This document shows, one piece after another, positions 61,612-64,000 of a DNA stretch of 64,000 bases. The stretch spans positions 247,002-311,001 of the forward strand of contig VZRG01000277.1 in assembly GCA_013397435.1 (NCBI GenBank). The letters run 5' to 3'. Made by a program: the position numbers and the translations under genes. The notes under the pieces were generated by a model, which saw only the letters and a list, made by a program, of their open reading frames with translations, was not told the DNA's origin and made no database searches. Origin of the DNA: Erythrocercus mccallii. Taxonomy: Eukaryota > Chordata > Aves > Passeriformes > Dicruridae. The stretch's first letter is position 1. The number at the start of each line of letters is the position of its first letter.

Positions 61612-61632
61612 TTTTTTTTTTTTTTTTTTTTT
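61612..61632. repeat. Poly-T tract
   Basis: Twenty-one consecutive T bases. A further T run at 61906-61921 forms the pyrimidine tract of the candidate exon that follows. Confidence 0.95.
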
Positions 61633-61925
61633 GCATTTAACATACACAACAATATTTGGGTAGATCAGACTTTTATGGGAGCAAAATGATCTGCAGCACC
61701 CAGATGCAGGCTGTAAATGCACACCAGCGAGGAACACGTACATTAAACCCAAGCAAATTAGAGAAATTTACAGATATTCTGGGAAAATCCTGACCTTGAA
61801 CTGTCTGTGGCTGGTGAGTGCTGTAACGAGGCTGTAAAGCTCCAGCATGTGCTGTATCCCAGCATGTTCTGTTATCAGCACCTTTGGAGATGACAGGAAG
61901 AAACATTTTTTTTTTTTTTTTGCAG

Positions 61926-61974
61926 GATCAGTTCAGTCAGCCTAAACCAGACGCTTTAAATAGGTCAAGGAATT
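61926..61974 (+). other. Candidate 49-nt exon
   Basis: A 16-T tract ends in GCAG at 61925, a strong acceptor pattern. The segment starts GATCAGTTCAGTCAGCC and stops before GTAAGT at 61975-61980, a perfect match to the intron side of a donor. The frame beginning GAT CAG is open. Such a pair can occur by chance in tens of kilobases, so this is only a candidate. Confidence 0.15.
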
Positions 61975-62960
61975 GTAAGTTGCAGCACTTAGCAGTCATT
62001 AATTTCAGTGATCAGCTCAAATGCAGATGTCTGCACTGTCAGTGGGGGAAGTTTGGTGAGACAGAGCCTTAGTGGGATTTCCCTCCTAGGAGCTTTTCCC
62101 TCTTTTCAGCTCCTCCACTAATAAACATTTCTCCTTGGCTTTATGGTAGGAATCCTTACCAAGACACGAAAAAATTGCTATTTCTGCACCAAATCACATA
62201 AGAGATAGCAAAGGCTGGGGGATCCCTCGCAGAATTTGCAGGAAAACCCTCAGTGCCCAACCCCTTTTTGATGTTCCAGGGTTTATCCCAGGTCTCACAC
62301 CTGGACAGAAGGTTATGTAAAACCTTGTCCAACCCCCCTGTGCTTCAGCTTCAAAGCAGGTTCAGCTCTGCCTGCACAATCACATCCTTTGCCTGGCGCC
62401 ACGCTTTTGTTTTAACGTGTGGCAGGCTGACTTTTAACTTCCCTAGCAACTGTGAAACACGCTCAGAAAGATGTTCTGGAGCGCGGTGTGGATCTGTTTT
62501 GCCGGTAATGGATGAGCTGCTTGCAGAGGAAATCGTTCTCCAGGTTCACATGTTCTCCCTGCTTGCTTAACTCCATAATTTCTCCCCGGTGGGCAAAGCC
62601 TTCAAAGGTCACTGTGTGTGTGTAGATAACCTAAAATTGCTCCAAGATCTCCCTGCTGCTTGTCTGACATCTCTGCAGTGGAGCTTTCTCCTCCAGGTGA
62701 GGCCAGGCCTCATTATCCCCATCATTAATCTAAGGAAGGCAATTTAGCGATGCTTTCCCATCTGGAGTTCTCATTCCCAGCTAAAATGCAAACTCGAGCC
62801 TGAAACAGGAACGTTTTATCAGGTTAGGGAGAGTTCCAGTGGGATTTTTCTCCTCAGGAAGGATTTAACCTGAGGAATGGCTCCTCTTGTGTGCCTGGGG
62901 TGCTCTCTTTCAGGTGAAGAACCTGCAGCTTATGAAATTAATTTTATTTTGTTTATGCAG

Positions 62961-63078
62961 GGATGCCGATTGGAAGTATAGAAGAAGAGATGGAGACTCC
63001 AAAGGGACAACCAGGAAAAAGCTGCGGGGAAAGGGCCAATTATCAACATCCAGGCCAGGAATGTTGTTAAAGAGAGTT
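62961..63078 (+). other. Candidate 118-nt exon
   Basis: TTTTATTTTGTTTATGCAG ends at 62960 and a consensus donor GTGAGT begins at 63079. Two frames are informative. One is open throughout (beginning DADWKYRRRDG). The other starts MPIGSIEEEMETPKG and stops at TAA near 63069. The second is in frame with the 49-nt candidate if the two are spliced. No known family is recognised. Confidence 0.18.
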
Positions 63079-64000
63079 GTGAGTCCACACTGGGATCACT
63101 CCACACCAACAGAAGAGAGCTGATTTGCAGAATTTTAAAGCTGGTATCTCTGCATATTCCTTAATCCTCTTGCTCCAAAGGAGATTATGATTAAATGTAT
63201 CTCAGTGTTCCAAATCCAACCAGGTTCCAACCTCAAATCCACAGGAAGACTCTGGAGCAAGACTCTCTGAGCCTGCACCAGGAACACAGAGGTGAGGGGA
63301 GAAACAAAAGCAGAGAAATCAGGATCTGACTCTGCCCAGGCCCTGAATAAATTGGGATCCAGACACAGTCCGGGGGAATTAATTGCCCTCTACAGCTCCA
63401 TTAATTTTTGTTGGCTTTAAGCACTTGCCTCTTAAAATTCTCGCCCAAAGCCTGTTTTGGCGTGTTTTTTAATGTTTTCTTTTTTTTGAAAATCCTGGTG
63501 TTCAGTTTGTGTAGGGAACCCTGCACTGAATTAAACCCTCAGGAGACAAGGAGTTGGTGGCAAATCACCCTTTTGTTTTGAGAGATGTCCTGAATTTAGC
63601 AGGGTCTCTGCTCCCACTTTTCAGAGGTGACAGAGGAGACCTCAGTGGCAGGTGAGCCTGGGGAAGGCATTTTCCTTGCAGTGCTTTTAGCTTGGAAAAC
63701 CCTCCTTGGATATCACCCTGAGCTGAAAAACCAAAATCCTCATAGCTACTAATTTCTAAACTAAAAAAACCAAATTGAAACAGACGGCTTAAAGAAGGAC
63801 TTTCAACTTATATGTGTGTATGTGTTACAATTTCTGTCCTCATCTTGAGCCACAGCTTGAGTGGCCAGAAGGAATTTCTGGACTCAGGATATTTTAAGTC
63901 TCTCCTGTTTGCATGATGCTTGGGTTATTTCTTCTGCCAGGCTTTCGGGAATATGATTTTTATAGAGATTTTTCATGTATTAAAATTCTCAAAAGGAGGA
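63079..64000. other. Unique non-coding sequence
   Basis: No gene or interspersed repeat is recognised to the end of the window. Confidence 0.5.

Noticed and set aside
62300..62345. GTCCAACCCCCCTGTGC resembling CR1 text
   Set aside because: Too short, and neither flank matches a CR1 consensus.

Overview
This looks like nuclear DNA from a bird, most likely a songbird. The main evidence is about a dozen 5'-truncated CR1 LINE fragments. Several carry the typical avian CR1 3'-terminal motifs, seen on the opposite strand as 'GAATGGTTTGGGTTGG'. Two (639-857 and 19885-20062) carry text close to CR1 subfamilies common in passerines; that placement rests on memory of those families. Microsatellites, poly-A/T runs, a 50-N assembly gap and abundant AATAAA-like text also fit a vertebrate assembly. 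Nothing looks bacterial, viral or organellar: there are no operons, no ribosome-binding sites and no dense long ORFs.

I find no protein-coding gene I can support. All open frames are short, overlap frames on the other strand, or run through repeats. I found no convincing tRNA, rRNA or known microRNA. The window reads as intergenic or large-intron sequence in a gene-poor region.

Layout. 1-13 kb is mostly unique sequence with one CR1 fragment, an (ATCC)n array and two AT-rich tracts that look like developmental non-coding elements. At 13.27-13.81 kb there is a 30-bp minisatellite of about 18 copies. 14-20 kb holds three CR1 fragments and a perfect hairpin. 20.9-21.8 kb holds a local direct duplication of about 150 bp. 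24.2 kb holds a 120-codon open frame behind a splice-acceptor-like sequence. 27.06-27.76 kb pairs a CR1 fragment with a CpG-dense patch. 28.5-43 kb is largely unique, with tandem E-box palindromes at 30.6 kb. 43.3-46 kb has an AT repeat, a nearly identical 87-bp tandem duplication, a CR1 fragment and a second hairpin. 48-52 kb has CR1 remnants, the gap inside a GAAGA microsatellite, a perfect 28-bp palindrome and (ATGG)n. 54-59 kb has a second CpG-dense patch, two more CR1 fragments and two tracts that look conserved. 61.9-63.1 kb has two splice-bounded candidate exons.

No gene set acts together here. The plausible functions are cis-regulatory elements and possibly unannotated non-coding transcripts. 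Conservation and transcription cannot be judged from one sequence, so those calls are inference.
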